64,000 nt of DNA from Closterium sp. Naga37s-1 (taxonomy: Eukaryota > Streptophyta > Zygnematophyceae > Desmidiales > Closteriaceae), in the NCBI GenBank assembly GCA_947471745.1, contig CANJKZ010000169.1, positions 2,550,001 to 2,614,000 on the forward strand, read 5' to 3'. Position numbers and translations under genes: made by a program. Under the pieces are notes generated by a model, which saw only the letters and a list, made by a program, of their open reading frames with translations, searched no databases and had not been told where the DNA came from. Shown piece by piece: positions 23,401 to 34,584 of the stretch; position 1 is the stretch's first letter; each line of letters starts with the position of its first letter.

Positions 23401-25216
23401 TCCACGGATTCGAGCCACACCGCAGCAACGCCAAGGCCTTCAAGTCCCTGCAGCTGAGGAGGAAGGAAGGGGGAAGAGGAGAGTTCAACCCCCTAATAGG
23501 CTGACCTATGATGCGCCGGGAAAGCAGGGCAAGACAGCCCTGGCCGGAGCGGCAATGATGGTCGGAGACGACGAGGAGAGTGACTACGAGGAGTGTGCCT
23601 TCGCGTTCTTCTCTCCGGTGGAGATGCCGGGAGAACCAGCAACTCTCAAGGAGGCTTTGGAGAGTAGTGATGCTGAGGAGTGGAAGAAGGCCATGGAGAG
23701 TGAGCTGAAGAGCATCGAGGAGAATGACACGTTTGAATTGGTGGAGCTACCGGAGGGGCGTACGGCGATAACGTCCAAGTGGCTCTTCAAAATCAAGTCG
23801 GATGCCGACGGCAAGATCGAGCGCTACAAGTCTAGGCTTGTAGCCAAGGGGTACCAGCAGAAGGAGAAGGTGGACTTCAAGGAGCTGTTTGCCCCTGTGG
23901 TGAAGCCGACGACGCTGCGAACCCTATTCGCGGGAGCCGCCATCAAAGGATGGGTAGTAAAGCAAATGGACATCGTAACGGCATTCCTTAACGGCATCCT
24001 TGAGGAGGAGATTTTTATGGCGCAGCCAGAGGGGTTTGATGATGGTAGTGGCAGAGTGTGGAAGCTGAAGAAGGCCCTCTATGGGCTGAAGCAGGCCCCT
24101 AGGCAATGGTACATGAAGCTGCGCGAAGTGTTGGAGGGGATCGGCTTCACTCCCTCAACGGCCGATCACTCCTTTTTCATGCTTGGCGAGGGGGAGCAGA
24201 GGAGTTTCATGGTGGTTTATGTGGATGACATCCTCATTTTCTCACCCTCTTCTGACCTTGTGAAGGAGGTGATGCTGAAGCTTCAAGACAAGTTCAAGTG
24301 CAAGGCCCTTGGTGACGTGAGCTTCTACCTTGGGCTCCACATCGAACGAGATGTGGAGAAGCGGTGCATGCGGGTGCATCAACGAAAGTACCTGGAGGCA
24401 TTGGCTGCCAACTTTGGGCAGAGTGAAGGCCATGTGGCTACACCCTTTCCCTCTGGGTTCAAGTGTGTGAAGGGACCAGAGGAGGAGAGCGTTGGTGAAG
24501 AGGAGAGGCGCCGATTTCACTCGTTGGTGGGCAGCCTCATGTATGCGACGGTAAACACCCGACCGGACGTCGCGTTTGCTACCGGGCAGCTGGCTAGGGT
24601 TGTGCAATGCCCTAATGAGGAGCAGGTAGCAGCTGGAATGAGGGTGGCCAAGTATCTTGGCCAAACACCGACCGTTGGGCTGCAATACTCGGCGGCGGCA
24701 CAAAGGCGCCAAAAGGGCGCGGATGGTGTTGAACCCGGGCGTTTGTTCCTCACCGCCTACTCGGATGCTTCATATGCATCAGAACCAGAGGACATGACAA
24801 GTGTGGGAGGCTTCATATGCTGTGTTGGTGGAGGCCCAACTGCTTGGGAGAGCAAGAAGCAGGTTGACCAAGCTTTGAGCTCGGTGGAGTCCGAGTACAT
24901 GGCACTCTTCCGTGCCGTACGGGAGATTGTGTGGCAGCGGCGTTTGTTGGCTGAATTGGGGGAGGAGCAGCAAGGACCTACCCCACTGTACTGTGACAGC
25001 CAGGGTGCCATAGCTCTTGCTAAGAACCCTGTGTTGCATGGACTCACGAAGCACATGAGGGTGAAGTGGCATTGGACGAGGAGCATGGTAACCGCGGGTG
25101 AAGTTGAGTTGCGCTACGTGAAGACCACGGGGCAGCCGGCTGACATGATGACCAAGAGGCTGGTGGAGCAGCAGCATTGGAAGTGTTGCAAGCTGGCTGG
25201 GATGGCTCTGAACTGA
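20447..25216 (+). CDS. Copia C gag-pol polyprotein
   Basis: A single frame of 1589 aa from the ATG at 20447 (MSGPEERGGRG). Domains in order: gag (FNGDNFAEWSFKMENIF), an Arg/Gly-rich region flanking a CCHC knuckle (CHYCHKSGHMWRDC, about residue 295), aspartic protease (WVIDSGATYSM), integrase zinc region and DDE core (DVVGPLKLG, RTDRGGEF, NGIAERSNRT), reverse transcriptase (KSRLVAKGYQQ, YVDDILIFS) and RNase H (YSDASYASEPED, SVESEYMAL). A Glu-rich stretch lies before the RT. Length and order are typical of plant Copia elements. It looks whole. Coding composition is unlike that of element B, which is a different lineage. Confidence 0.95.
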   Translation: MSGPEERGGRGAGGSGEAQAQGQPRDSAMAPMQPSLGPPRDEPRVFGLDKFNGDNFAEWSFKMENIFDHYDLLEVMEGTEKRPENDPEKSPWVRKSAQGYLLLGQALGSSQIRHIKPFQREPEKGPKAWAALKGVHAPATAAVAVVLERQMAALRIEEDEAVEEGVQKFFDLLTRLEGADLNYSELQKKTKLLALLPESWSSLIINLNRDLPRLSLEDVKRAILQEDFRRRELASADGAGAASIGRGYGRGRGRGRGGGRFGGSNFGGGRRSGGYGSDDKSYGRGRGRFDGECHYCHKSGHMWRDCYKLPDGWTPAQGQEGRGAGGGRGRGRGGRGGRGGEAANMKSGDNDKDPSDDRYPGLFYFVSTQVPAGPEKDEGFEEPAAVGKVTLHPLDYWVIDSGATYSMTPRPDLLTELEPSPVKHVTSALGQRAEVKGMGKAMFKGADGKMVGLKNVLWVPSLAANLISVRRLAKAGMDTNSKGAKTYTARLGDRILWDLHEDRDVYNEMWQIPVVPMPKERQVAASISTKDGAVGSDDGANGRAKENELKKSKPGGTSKFSEPKESGAATKEQQKGEENPEAAAEEDYGESMWGAIASAAFSNPTSATGECDWLTLHRRMGHVALPILQQLVKNEMVAGIRVKGEPDEVLGCPTCIQAKFTRFPFPSSEATAKAPLDEVVMDVVGPLKLGAAGAEYFLTIVDVYTRMTWVYVLAKKSDVAETLKTDWFPMVERQQDRLVKSIRTDRGGEFLSKEFGLWLKKNGIRHSLTMPYSPAMNGIAERSNRTITEAARGLLIEAGLPDYFWPDAVRSACVAKNRALTHVGADKWVPYVEWLGRKPKVDMLRVFGCMCMALVPKHLRHNKLGAKAVWAVHLGMAQNSKGWLLWDPFTKKFLVSRDCKFMENFMYKDWKAENEAKIGVRFGEVKSSGLEHVELPLELSSGSTTTRQSSLVNGGEEANDAEEEEEEVQQVSERAPSLPSRTTSAPRIRATPQQRQGLQVPAAEEEGRGKRRVQPPNRLTYDAPGKQGKTALAGAAMMVGDDEESDYEECAFAFFSPVEMPGEPATLKEALESSDAEEWKKAMESELKSIEENDTFELVELPEGRTAITSKWLFKIKSDADGKIERYKSRLVAKGYQQKEKVDFKELFAPVVKPTTLRTLFAGAAIKGWVVKQMDIVTAFLNGILEEEIFMAQPEGFDDGSGRVWKLKKALYGLKQAPRQWYMKLREVLEGIGFTPSTADHSFFMLGEGEQRSFMVVYVDDILIFSPSSDLVKEVMLKLQDKFKCKALGDVSFYLGLHIERDVEKRCMRVHQRKYLEALAANFGQSEGHVATPFPSGFKCVKGPEEESVGEEERRRFHSLVGSLMYATVNTRPDVAFATGQLARVVQCPNEEQVAAGMRVAKYLGQTPTVGLQYSAAAQRRQKGADGVEPGRLFLTAYSDASYASEPEDMTSVGGFICCVGGGPTAWESKKQVDQALSSVESEYMALFRAVREIVWQRRLLAELGEEQQGPTPLYCDSQGAIALAKNPVLHGLTKHMRVKWHWTRSMVTAGEVELRYVKTTGQPADMMTKRLVEQQHWKCCKLAGMALN

Positions 25217-25257
25217 GAGAGCAACATATCCTAAGGCCAACAATCCGAGGGGGAGTT

Positions 25258-26076
25258 TGTTGGTGCAACCCTACGGTTTGCACTCGGCTTGTTGTCCGTG
25301 TGCGTGAATGTGTGTGTGTATGGAATGGTATGAGGGCATGGGATACTATATATTTCATGCTTATAATTGTGTGTGAATGTTGAGTCATGATGTCGAGTGT
25401 GTGTGTCGAGTCAATAGCGAGTTATCGCTAGACGCGTGTTACGCGGTCGTTTGTGTCTCGCGCGCGGTTTCTATTTTGTCGTGCGCGGTTTCTATTTTGT
25501 CCTGTGTCGAACGTTCGGCGTGTCGCAGGTGTGTGCAGCAGACCCATCAAGAACTCAAGGATGAGTTTGTGATGAAGAGCCCGAGCCTTGGTGTCAAGCC
25601 TCAAGTGATTTCGAAGCTTGCCAAAAGGGTACACCTCAAGATATTGAAGATAGTTACATTACTTTGTGTAGTGTAACATTTCACTTGGTGTAGGCCCTAG
25701 TGAAGGGTAGTTTCGAGACCCTTCGTGGTTGGGGACAGTGTGGCACTGTTCCACATCACTGTACCTCGGCTCTTGGGGTTTGTAGGAGCTGGGAGTCATT
25801 CCCAACTCGTAACTCTTCCTATCTTGTGTTCTAAGACTATAGTGGCTGCCATAGTACCGTTCGTTCAAACCGACGCTGTGTCGTCAATACTTTATCAAAT
25901 CGTGCAATCTAAATTGCTAATTGTAGACGACGTGAAGACGCTCCAGATCCAATTTGAATCAAGTCATTTGCAGCTGTGAGCAGAACGCTATCAACGTTTG
26001 AAGCCGCTGTGCAGAAATCCGTCTGTGCTCTCTATCTTTCGTTTTAGGCACATTCAAGCCTATTGTGACTATAACA
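25258..26076 (+). repeat. 3' LTR of Copia C
   Basis: 819 bp, differing from the 5' LTR at one position by eye (GTTTTAGGC here, GTTTTAAGC there). Confidence 0.95.
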
Positions 26077-27328
26077 TGGATTATGCGGCACATGAAGTGA
26101 CGAAAACCATTTTCACGGGACATCACAGCTCCGCCACAGCACTTGACGAAGCTGACGTGGCACACGATGCAACGGACGTTTCGGCCTACGAACATTATCC
26201 GAACATCCCCCTTACAAGCCCGCTCCAAACCCCGACCTTCATACATGTTTCACAATTGGATCCCGATGATACAACTCGCGAAGCCCACAATTACAACAGC
26301 ACAGCGCCCCGAGCTCCTGATGTCGAGTTACCACCACCAAACCCCTCGCAAGACACCATCCTCAAAGGCAACGACAGCGACGAGGACGCCGTCGAAGTGA
26401 CCAGCATGCACGACATGGATCGCCCCGCCTACGCCACCACCAATGAAACTGGTCTTCGCGTCCATGGACCCGCCGTCGCAATTCGCCAGCTCTTCTCTCC
26501 CAAGGAGCCCACCACCGTGCGCCAAGCTCTGCAAGGTCCCGACAGTGAGAAATGGAGAGCAGCCATGGCCGCCGAAGTAGCAGCACCCAAGCGCCGTGGA
26601 ACCTGGAAGCTGGTCCCTCGCTCTTCAGCAAAGGGGAGAAAATTATAAGCGGCAAATGGGTCTTCCGGATTGAAACACTCGCAGATTGGTTGATCGACAA
26701 GTACAAGGCAAGATGGGTGGTGCGAGGCTTCGAGCAAACACAATTCGTGGATTACGATCAAACCTTCGCGCGTGTTGGACGACACACTTCCGTACGATTC
26801 TCATATGCATCGCAGCCGTCAAGCAGCGCCCACTACGCCAAATCGACGTCTCAAACGCCTTTCTTTACGCGATATTCGATGCCATTATCTTCGTCGAGCA
26901 GCCGCACGCCTTCGAAGAAGACGACTCCGCCGTCTGCCTTCTCCAGAAGTCACTCTACGGCATCAAGCAGACTCCACGCATGTGGCAGCAGTACCTACAC
27001 ACGGTGCTCATCAAACTCGGTTTCGCTCAGCTGCCACACGACCAAGGGATGTACCGGAAGAAGTCGCGCGGAAAGTTTATCCTATTTGTTGCCTACGTGG
27101 ACGATCTTCTCTATACCGGCGACGACATGGAACTCCTCGACCGATTCGAAGAAGAAATCAAAGTGAATCTCGAAGTGACTATCAACCACGACGTCGCTCA
27201 GTTTCTGGGACTGAACATCACCCAGTCCGCCACCTCCATCCATCTCTCTGACTCGAAGTACGTCGAAACTCTCGCGTAGAAATTTGCGATCGCACCAATC
27301 AACCTCACCACTCCTTTCCACACTTCTC
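26077..27328 (+). mobile_element. Old Copia element E, second segment (reverse transcriptase)
   Basis: Continuation of E after element C. It carries the integrase-RT linker and RT motifs (KWVFRIETLAD, FVAYVDDLLYTGDD, GIKQTPRMWQQYL), then stops where element D is inserted. Decayed. Confidence 0.8.
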
Positions 27329-27454
27329 TCTCAAGAAGTATGCACAACGGAATTATAGGAATAGAAACGGATGGGATACAAATATGCAACCCTAACAACT
27401 GTACCCCCTAAAAGGCACCTCACTACAGCCTACAAGATTTATTATAGTCTGACA
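27329..27454 (-). repeat. 3' LTR of Copia D
   Basis: 126 bp; pairs with 33857-33982 with about 8 differences. Confidence 0.9.
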
Positions 27455-30400
27455 CACCCCCATAGGCTAGGTGAGGGACATCAAGGAGACAAACAAGTGA
27501 CAGCAGATGGTCACAAGACCAGTCAAGAGCAAGCAACAAAACAAAGCTCAGGGTGGCGCTCAAAGTCACCACACACTCCGAGCACAAACAAGTGGCCACA
27601 AGGCCAGTTCAAGAGTTCACTAGGATATATAGCATAGCAAAACAAGCAGAGCAAACAGCAAGACTACAGCAACCGATGGCCTACCTCAACAAGCCCTAGC
27701 TGCACACATAACATGTGGTGGTCACCAGATGCCAAGGCCTTGGTGAAGACGTCGGCAGTGTTGGCCTCTGAGGCCACAAAGTCCAAGCATGCCTAGCCGC
27801 GTCGCTGCAACTCTCGTAGGGGAAAGTACCTCACGTCAATGTGCTTCACTCTGCTCTCCTGTCGAGGCTCTCGACACAGGAGGATCATGGCCTTCTTGTC
27901 AGCGTACAAGGTCGGTGCAGAGCGAGGCGACTCACCAAGGTCGGCGAGCAAGAAGGTCAAACCAGCGAAGCTCCTGTGCCGCCATGGCACCAGCGTAGAT
28001 CTCTGCCTCTGCACTGGACGAAGCCACAGACGACGACCGTGTAGACCTCCACGGCACAGCACCAGGACCCAAGCTGAAGTAGTAACCCTGAGTCAAACGC
28101 TGAGTCTCCACGTCATCAGCGTAGGAAGAGTCGCAGTGACCGGTCAACTCAACTGGCTGAGTCCCTCCAAGCACAAGCCCCATGCCTGATGTAGTCGCCA
28201 AGTACTTTGCCACCCTCACAGCAGATGTCCAGTGAACAAGACGGTGTCTCCCAGTCGCAACAAAGCGAGAGAGGACGCTGAGGGGAAAGGCGAGGTCCGG
28301 CCGAGTACAAGTCATCAGGCACATGAGGCAGCCCACAAGCTCTGCGTAGGGACCACTAGACTCAAAGGGCTTGTCGGGAAAAGGGCCACTGAGTCTATGG
28401 TCAACAGCAAGAGGAGTGGGCTGGGTGGTGGAGAACTGAAACTCGAACCGACGAAGGACCTGCTGCACCATGTGTGACTGCGTCAGTGTGATGGTGCGAG
28501 CGGCTCTGTCCCTGGTGATCTACAGGCCAAGGTAGCGCTGCAGTTCACCGAGGTCAGTGCACGTCTCTTCTGCAGTTCGGACTTCACCTCAGCCAGAGCT
28601 GCCCTGTCTGCTGTAGCAAAGACCAAGTCATCGACGTAGACAAGTATGAAGAAAGGAGTGGAACCAGCGCGAACAAACAGCGACGGGTCGGCAGAAGAAG
28701 GAAGAAACCCAAGGTCACGAAGCGTGGAGCGAAGAGTGTCGAGCCACTCATGGGGCGACTGGCGGAGACCGTAAACTGGTCGCCTCAGGCTCCACTGGGT
28801 CCCAGGTGGGAAGGTGTCAGTGAAGCCAGGAGGACGCCGCAGCCAGATCTCCTCGTGTAGGCGGCCCTGGAGAAACGCAGTGGAGAAGTCGAGGGAGTGC
28901 AGCTCGTAGTCTCGCTGTGTTGCTACGTGCAGTAACACCCGAAGAGTAGTCATCTTCGGGGTCGGGGCGAAGGTCAGGAAGAAGTCAACCCCCTCACGCT
29001 GACTGAAACCCCTAGCCACGTAGCGCGCCTTGAACACAGGCGGTGAACCAGGCGGCCGCTTCACCTTGAAGAGCCACATGACATCGACAACGTTCGCCCT
29101 GGGAGGGGGAACTGCGTCGACGTACGTGCCTGTGGATCTCCAAGATGCTAGCTCTGCATCCATAGCCGCTTTCCACTGAGAGGCACACTCCCCTGACAGT
29201 GGCTCACGGTACGTGCGAGGTGTCAGTATGTCAAGGGCGTCGGGGTCTCCCTCAAGAGAAAGCAGCATGGCGCAGAGAGAGGGAGAAGCGGCTGCCAAGA
29301 ACTCCAGCTCAAACTGCCTGTCCTCTAGGGCGTCACATCCAAGGGCAAACTCACCCCCGGCGGACAGAGGACGGGAAGGCGGAGCAGCCACTAGACACGT
29401 GGCAAAGTAAAGGTGGCGGATGGAAGCAAATTCAGCGACAGCGGCAGTAAGAGCCGAGACAGACGACGGAGAGGCACGAGGGTCGGCGACAAGAGATGCG
29501 AGAACACGCGAGACAACAGGACGAGAAGCACGGTAGTAGTCAGTGATAGGGTGAGAGGAGACAGTGAGAGACGACGCAGGAGGTGGGGGGAGAACAGACA
29601 CAGGCGGAGCACGACGAGGACTAGAAAGAAACAAGAAAGTGCGGAGGTCGTCAAAAGGAGATGAGGGACGAGCACGCGGAGGACAACGAGTGGTCCAGTC
29701 GTGCGAGAGAACATGAGGAGGCGACTGTGACTGAGGAGGAGAGAAAATAGCGGGAGTCGAGTCCGGAGGAGGAATCGTAGGGCTGTACGCGGTAGGAGAC
29801 TGTGATTTGACCGGAGGAGAGGAGGGAAGACCAAGGGCCCGAAGGCCACTCACTGGTGGGAACAGCTGCTGCAAAAGTGGCGGCTGCGGCGAACGCTGCT
29901 ACTGCTGCTGCTGCTGCTGCGCCTGCTTTTCCTGCAGGTCCAACTGCCACAGCTCCTGCCTCTCCTGCTCCAACCGCTCCTGCTCCTCACGCTCACGTCG
30001 GCGAGCCGCCTGGAGACGTGTGTCGTGGTGGTGGGGAGGCGCAGTAGTGGTGCCTCCAGCTCCAGTCTCCTCGGAACTGGCACCTCCAGTGCCAGTACCT
30101 CCTGCTCCAGCACCCCTAGAACTAGCACCTCCAGCGCCAGCACCTCCAACTCCAGCACCCCCAGACTTAGCACCTCCAGTGCCAGCACCTCCAGCTCCAA
30201 CACCCCCCAAACTAGCACCTCCAGTGCCAGCACCTCCAGCTCCAGCACCCTTAAAAAGAGCACCCCCAGAATGAGCACCTCCAGGGGCAGCACCTCCAGC
30301 TCCAACACCCCCTGAGTCTACAGTAACCTGTCGCGGAAGTGTCGAAGGCTGCTGAGGGGACTGTGAGGAGGACTGCGGGGAGGGAGACGCTACCTGACGC

Positions 30401-32529
30401 GCGACCGAGGGTAGAGGGGTAGCGTGAGACACACCTGACGGGGCAGGACCAGGGGGGGGGGGGGCGGGGGTACCGGAGGAGCGGGAGCAGGAGGAGGAGA
30501 GGGTGCGAGGAAAAGGGGAGGGGGGGGGACCGGGAGACCTCGACAGGGGTAGCGCGCGTAGTAAGACACAGACTCGTCAAACCAGGCGTCACGGGAGTCG
30601 AGGAACTGGTGGAGGGGCGGGTGGTAAAAGGCGTAGTCGGGAGAGTCCACCGGGAAACCAAGGAAGACACAGGGGATGGCACGAGCCGAGAGCTTGTCCG
30701 CAGAGGTGTCGCGGACAAGCGCAAGGCAGCCCCAGACACGAAAGGCCGACCCAACACCAGGGGACCCGGTCCAAAGACTGGTCGGTGAAGCCTCTGGCCG
30801 CGAGACACGCGGCTGGAGGTTCAGCTGGTGGGCGGCGTAGCGAACTGCGTAGGGCCACATAAAATGGGGCGCACGGGCAAGGATCATGGACGTGCGGGCG
30901 ATGTCCATGACCAAGCCAATGCGGCGCTCAGCAGCCTCATTCTGCTGTGGGGACTCCGGAAGCGTCCAAGACTGTGAGATGCCTTGTTTGCCGCAGAAAC
31001 TCGCCCCCAGGGTCGGAGTGGAGACAGGAGACACGACGAACACGAGTGCCCTCAGTGGCCAGAATCCACCGGATCAGCATAGAAGTCACCTCGGACTTCT
31101 TCGCGAGAGGAAACACCGTGGTGTACCTGGAGTAGTCGTCGAAGACCACTAGTAAGTAACACTCCCTCTCAGGTCCCTGCGTGGGGGCAGGCCCCAGACG
31201 TCCAAGTGGAGAGTCTGGAAGGGAGCAGTGGTCGGACGAAGGGAGGAGGAGTGCGGAGTGGCGCGCAGGCGGTCGGCGACGCAAGGAGTGCACGGCGGTG
31301 CAGGCGAGGGAGGGAGCGAAGCAACGATGCGAGGGAGACCCGAGACAAGACGGTGACTAGCCATGCTGCGGAGGCGGGGGATCGACGGGTGGCCAAGACG
31401 GTGGTGCCACAAGACGGTCGGGTGGGCGAAAGACCGACAGGAGCAAGACGCGGCAACCTCACCAGACGTAGCAACGTGACTAGGCACAGCAGCCGGAGGG
31501 GACGCAGTAACCTGACCGGACTCTGCTACCTGGGGGGACGCAGTAACATGGCCGGACTCTGCTACCTGGTGGGACGTAGTGTGCAGAACGAAGAGACATG
31601 AGTGGGGCTCCCTGGTGAACGTGGCAAGAAGTGCCTCGGTGGAAGCATCCGTACAGATCGCCGTCCTCCCGTGCGCAGGAAAAGTGACTGTGATCCCACG
31701 GTCCTGAAGGTATCCAACACCCACCAAGTTCCGAGAAAACGAGGGGATGTAGAGACCAGTGAGGAAACCAGAAGGGACAGCCGGGCATGGGAGAGTGGTC
31801 GAGCTGCGAGCGACTGCTGGTCCTTAAGTAGGATTAGCCAGGGCAACTGGGATTGCAGCCAAAAGAGGTGTGACAGAGGTGTGGTCGCGAAAGAAACACT
31901 GAGACGCACCTGAGTCCAGTCTGAAGGATTGCGACACGACAGCAGTCCTCACGGCTGGACTAGTGACTACACAAGCACCTACACTAAAAGCACAAGTACC
32001 TACACTAGTAACAGGCAAAGGTCCTAAGCTAGGTACACGCAAGCAAACAGATCCATACGTGATAGAATAAGCAGCATCCATAGACATATCAAACACAGGG
32101 TAACCACTACAAGATAGACCGGGCCAGATCGGTGGCCTCGACTCAGGCCCAAAACGCTCACGGTATAGGTCGTCGAGGCGGCTGTAGCAGCGCTGTGCAG
32201 AGAGGTCAGGACGCCAGCAGGTAGTGCAAGCACCAGGGCCAGTAAATATCCGGTACTGGCAGGGGCCGACTTCGCGGCCTCCGCGACGAGCCCCCCAGCT
32301 GGCTGGGCCGCTGCTGCAGCCAACACAACCTGAACCACCAGCCCCCCACGGCTGTTGAGGGCGCCACTGCTGCTGAGGGCGCCACTGCTGCTGAGGGCGC
32401 CACTGCTGCTAAGGGTACCACTGCTGCTGAGGGCGCCACTGCTGCTGAGGTTCCCACTGCTGAAACTGCCGCTGCTGCTGTCCTTGCTGCTGGAGAACTC
32501 TACTGGACGCCATGGTAAAGGCTAGCGGG

Positions 32530-33700
32530 GTGCAGGAGCGGCATGCTAAGAGCGATTGGAGCTAGGAGCGAGGCGTGAGAACAGCTATGAACGCCAGGTG
32601 AAACTAGGCGAGGAACGGCCGGAGCACGGAGCAAACTGAGCTGGGAGCGAGGAGCGAGAACAGCTAGGAGCGCCAGGTGAAACTAGGCGAGGAACGGTCG
32701 GAGCACGGAGCAAACTGAGCTAGAAGCGACTGGAACGAGGAACGGCTGGAGTGAGGCACGGCCAGAGCGAGAAACATCAGGCTAGAAACTACGAGCTCGA
32801 GGAGCGGCTGGAGCGAGGAGCGAGAACAGCTAGGAGCGCCAGGTGAAACTAGGCAAGGAACGGCCGGAGCACGGAGCAAACTGAGCTAGAAGCGACTGGA
32901 GCAGGAACGGCTGTAGTGAGACATGGCCGGAGCAAGAAACGGCAGGCTAGAAACTACGGGCTCGAGGAGCGGCTGGAGCGAGGAGCGAGAAAAACTAGGA
33001 GCGCCAAGGGTACACTAGGACTAGGAATAGCGGCCTCCAGCCGCGGCGGAACGGTGAACCCAGTGAAGGAACGGGAAAACCGACGGTGAGAAAGCCCGAG
33101 AACGGCCTGCTACAGGCCGTGGCACGCTAGATGGTCTGTGGGCGGCTGTGGGGGGGCCTTGGGGGCGGCTATGAAGGCCTGTGGGCGGCTGTGAAGGCCT
33201 GTGGGCGGCTGTGAAGGCCTGTGGGCGGTTGTGAAGGTCTGTGGGCGGCTGGATGGCGCGCGTTGCTCTACCGAGTGGCATGCACTGTTCTGCAGGAGCG
33301 CGCTGCTCTGCAGGGGTGCGGGCTACTCTGCAAAGGCGCACGCTGCTCTGCATGGGCGCTCGCTTCTCTGCAGGGTGGCGCGTGTTGCTCTGCAGGGGCG
33401 CGCGCTGCTCTGCAGGGGTGTGCGCTGCTCTGCAGGGGCGCGCGCTACTCTGCAGGGTGGCGCGCGCTTCTCTGCAGGGTGGCACGGGCTGCTCTGCAGG
33501 GTCGCGCGCTTCTCTGCAGGGGCGCGGGATGCTCTTCAGGGGCGCACGGGCGACGCGCGGGCTAGGGGCTAGGCGCGCTGGCTACGCGCGGGCTAGGGGC
33601 AGGGCGCACGGGCGATGCGCGGGCTAGGGGCAGGGCGCACGGGCGACGCGCAGGCTAGGGGCAGAGCGCGCGCTAGGCGAGAGCACGGGGCGTAGGCACG
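32530..33700. repeat. Leader repeats of Copia D
   Basis: Three kinds of tandem repeat follow one another. Long units contain GGAGCGCCAGGTGAAACTAG and CGGAGCACGGAGCAAACTGA (about 32560-33000). A 20-bp unit CTGTGGGCGGCTGTGAAGGC is repeated about five times (33140-33250). Roughly 20-bp units containing GCGCGCTGCTCTGCAGGG fill 33290-33545, passing into GGGCTAGGGGCAGGGCGCAC units to about 33680. Confidence 0.8.
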
Positions 33701-33856
33701 GGCTAAGTGCGCAAAAACGGGCTAGGAGGGAGGTGGGGGAAAACGAGGGCGTGAGGCGCCACGGCGGAGCGGACAGAGCGAGCGAGCGCTAGGAGGAACG
33801 GACGGAGCGGGCTAGGCGAGGCTAGGCTAGGCTAAGGAACGAACCTCATGATACCA

Positions 33857-33982
33857 TCTCAAGAAGTACGCACAACGGAATGATAGGAATAGAGACGGAT
33901 GGGATACAAATATGCAACCCTAACAATTGTACCCCCTAGAAGGCACCTCACTACAGCCGACAAGAGTTATTATAGTTTGACA
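33857..33982 (-). repeat. 5' LTR of Copia D
   Basis: 126 bp, beginning TGTCAAAC on the minus strand and ending CTTGAGA before the primer site. Confidence 0.9.
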
Positions 33983-34370
33983 TCCTCCTCCCAATCACGA
34001 AGCCGACACCACGCCTCTCTCCATCGGCGACCATCGTCTCTATCAGCAGCAGCTAGGATGCCTCCTGTCACCGCCGTCACGTGCCGGCCGGACCTCTCCT
34101 ACGTCACAAGCGAGCTCGTACAGTACCTGCGCCGACCCGAAGGGGAGAATATGCTAGACCTACGCCGAGCACTGCAGTACTTCATATCTACTCCTGACGT
34201 CGGGCTCACCTATACGGCCAACCTAATACGGTAGCTACCATTCAGCTACGCGGCTAGGTGGATGCGGACCATGCGGGAGATGCAGACAACAGACGCTCCC
34301 GCACAGGCTTTATATTTCAACTCGAACCTGCTGGACTTAATTCATGGAACTCACAGAAGCAGGCTGCTTG
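33983..34370 (+). mobile_element. Old Copia element E, third segment (end of pol), 3' end lost
   Basis: After element D the pol of E resumes with the post-RT and RNase H-like region (CRPDLSYVTSELVQYLRRP, then a stretch resembling SWNSQKQA near 34350). No 3' LTR follows. From about 34370 to 34470 the sequence becomes a GCAGCTGTAGCG-like repeat, then the 3' flank of the LURP-one-related gene. The whole element E thus spans about 19 kb with two insertions in it. Confidence 0.7.
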
Positions 34371-34371
34371 A

Positions 34372-34470
34372 GCGACAGGGGCGGCTGCAGCGGCAAGGGG
34401 CAGCTGTAGCAGCAGTGGCAGCTGTAGCGGCAGCTGCAGCAGCTGGGGCGTCTGTAGCGGCAATCACATA
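34372..34470. repeat. GCAGCTGTAGCAGCA-like short tandem repeat
   Basis: Interrupted repeat of GCAGCTGTAGCGGC-type units at the point where element E ends and the downstream flank of the next gene begins. Confidence 0.6.
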
Positions 34471-34584
34471 TCGTAAGCTCCCAGATATACACATTCCATT
34501 TTATCCCATTTACACAGCCATACATACATTGATGGGAAAACTACGGTAATTGGTGAGATTTGTGACAGAGGAACACCGTACTGA

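Larger units (their letters stand above)
19594..26076 (+). mobile_element. Copia element C, whole-looking, young, inside E
   Basis: Ty1/Copia element with 819-bp LTRs (19594-20412 and 25258-26076) that differ at one position by eye. The primer site TGGTATCAGAGC lies two bases after the 5' LTR, and the purine tract GAGGGGGAG precedes the 3' LTR. One open gag-pol frame runs 20447-25216. The flanks are TGGAC (19589-19593) and TGGAT (26077-26081), a target duplication with one difference. It interrupts the integrase-RT region of element E, whose reading continues on the far side. It looks whole and recent. Confidence 0.95.
27329..33982 (-). mobile_element. Copia element D, broken, inside E
   Basis: Short-LTR Copia on the minus strand with 126-bp LTRs at 33857-33982 (5') and 27329-27454 (3'), differing at about 8 positions by eye. 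The primer site TGGTATCATGAGG adjoins the 5' LTR. The flanks are TTCTC (27324-27328) and TCCTC (33983-33987), an imperfect target duplication. Parts in element order: a repeat-rich leader (about 32530-33850), a short gag (from about 32512), protease and integrase (about 32000-30400), a low-complexity linker (about 30400-29900), and RT-RNase H (about 29870-27790). It is broken, with several breaks, and is older than B and C. Confidence 0.9.
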
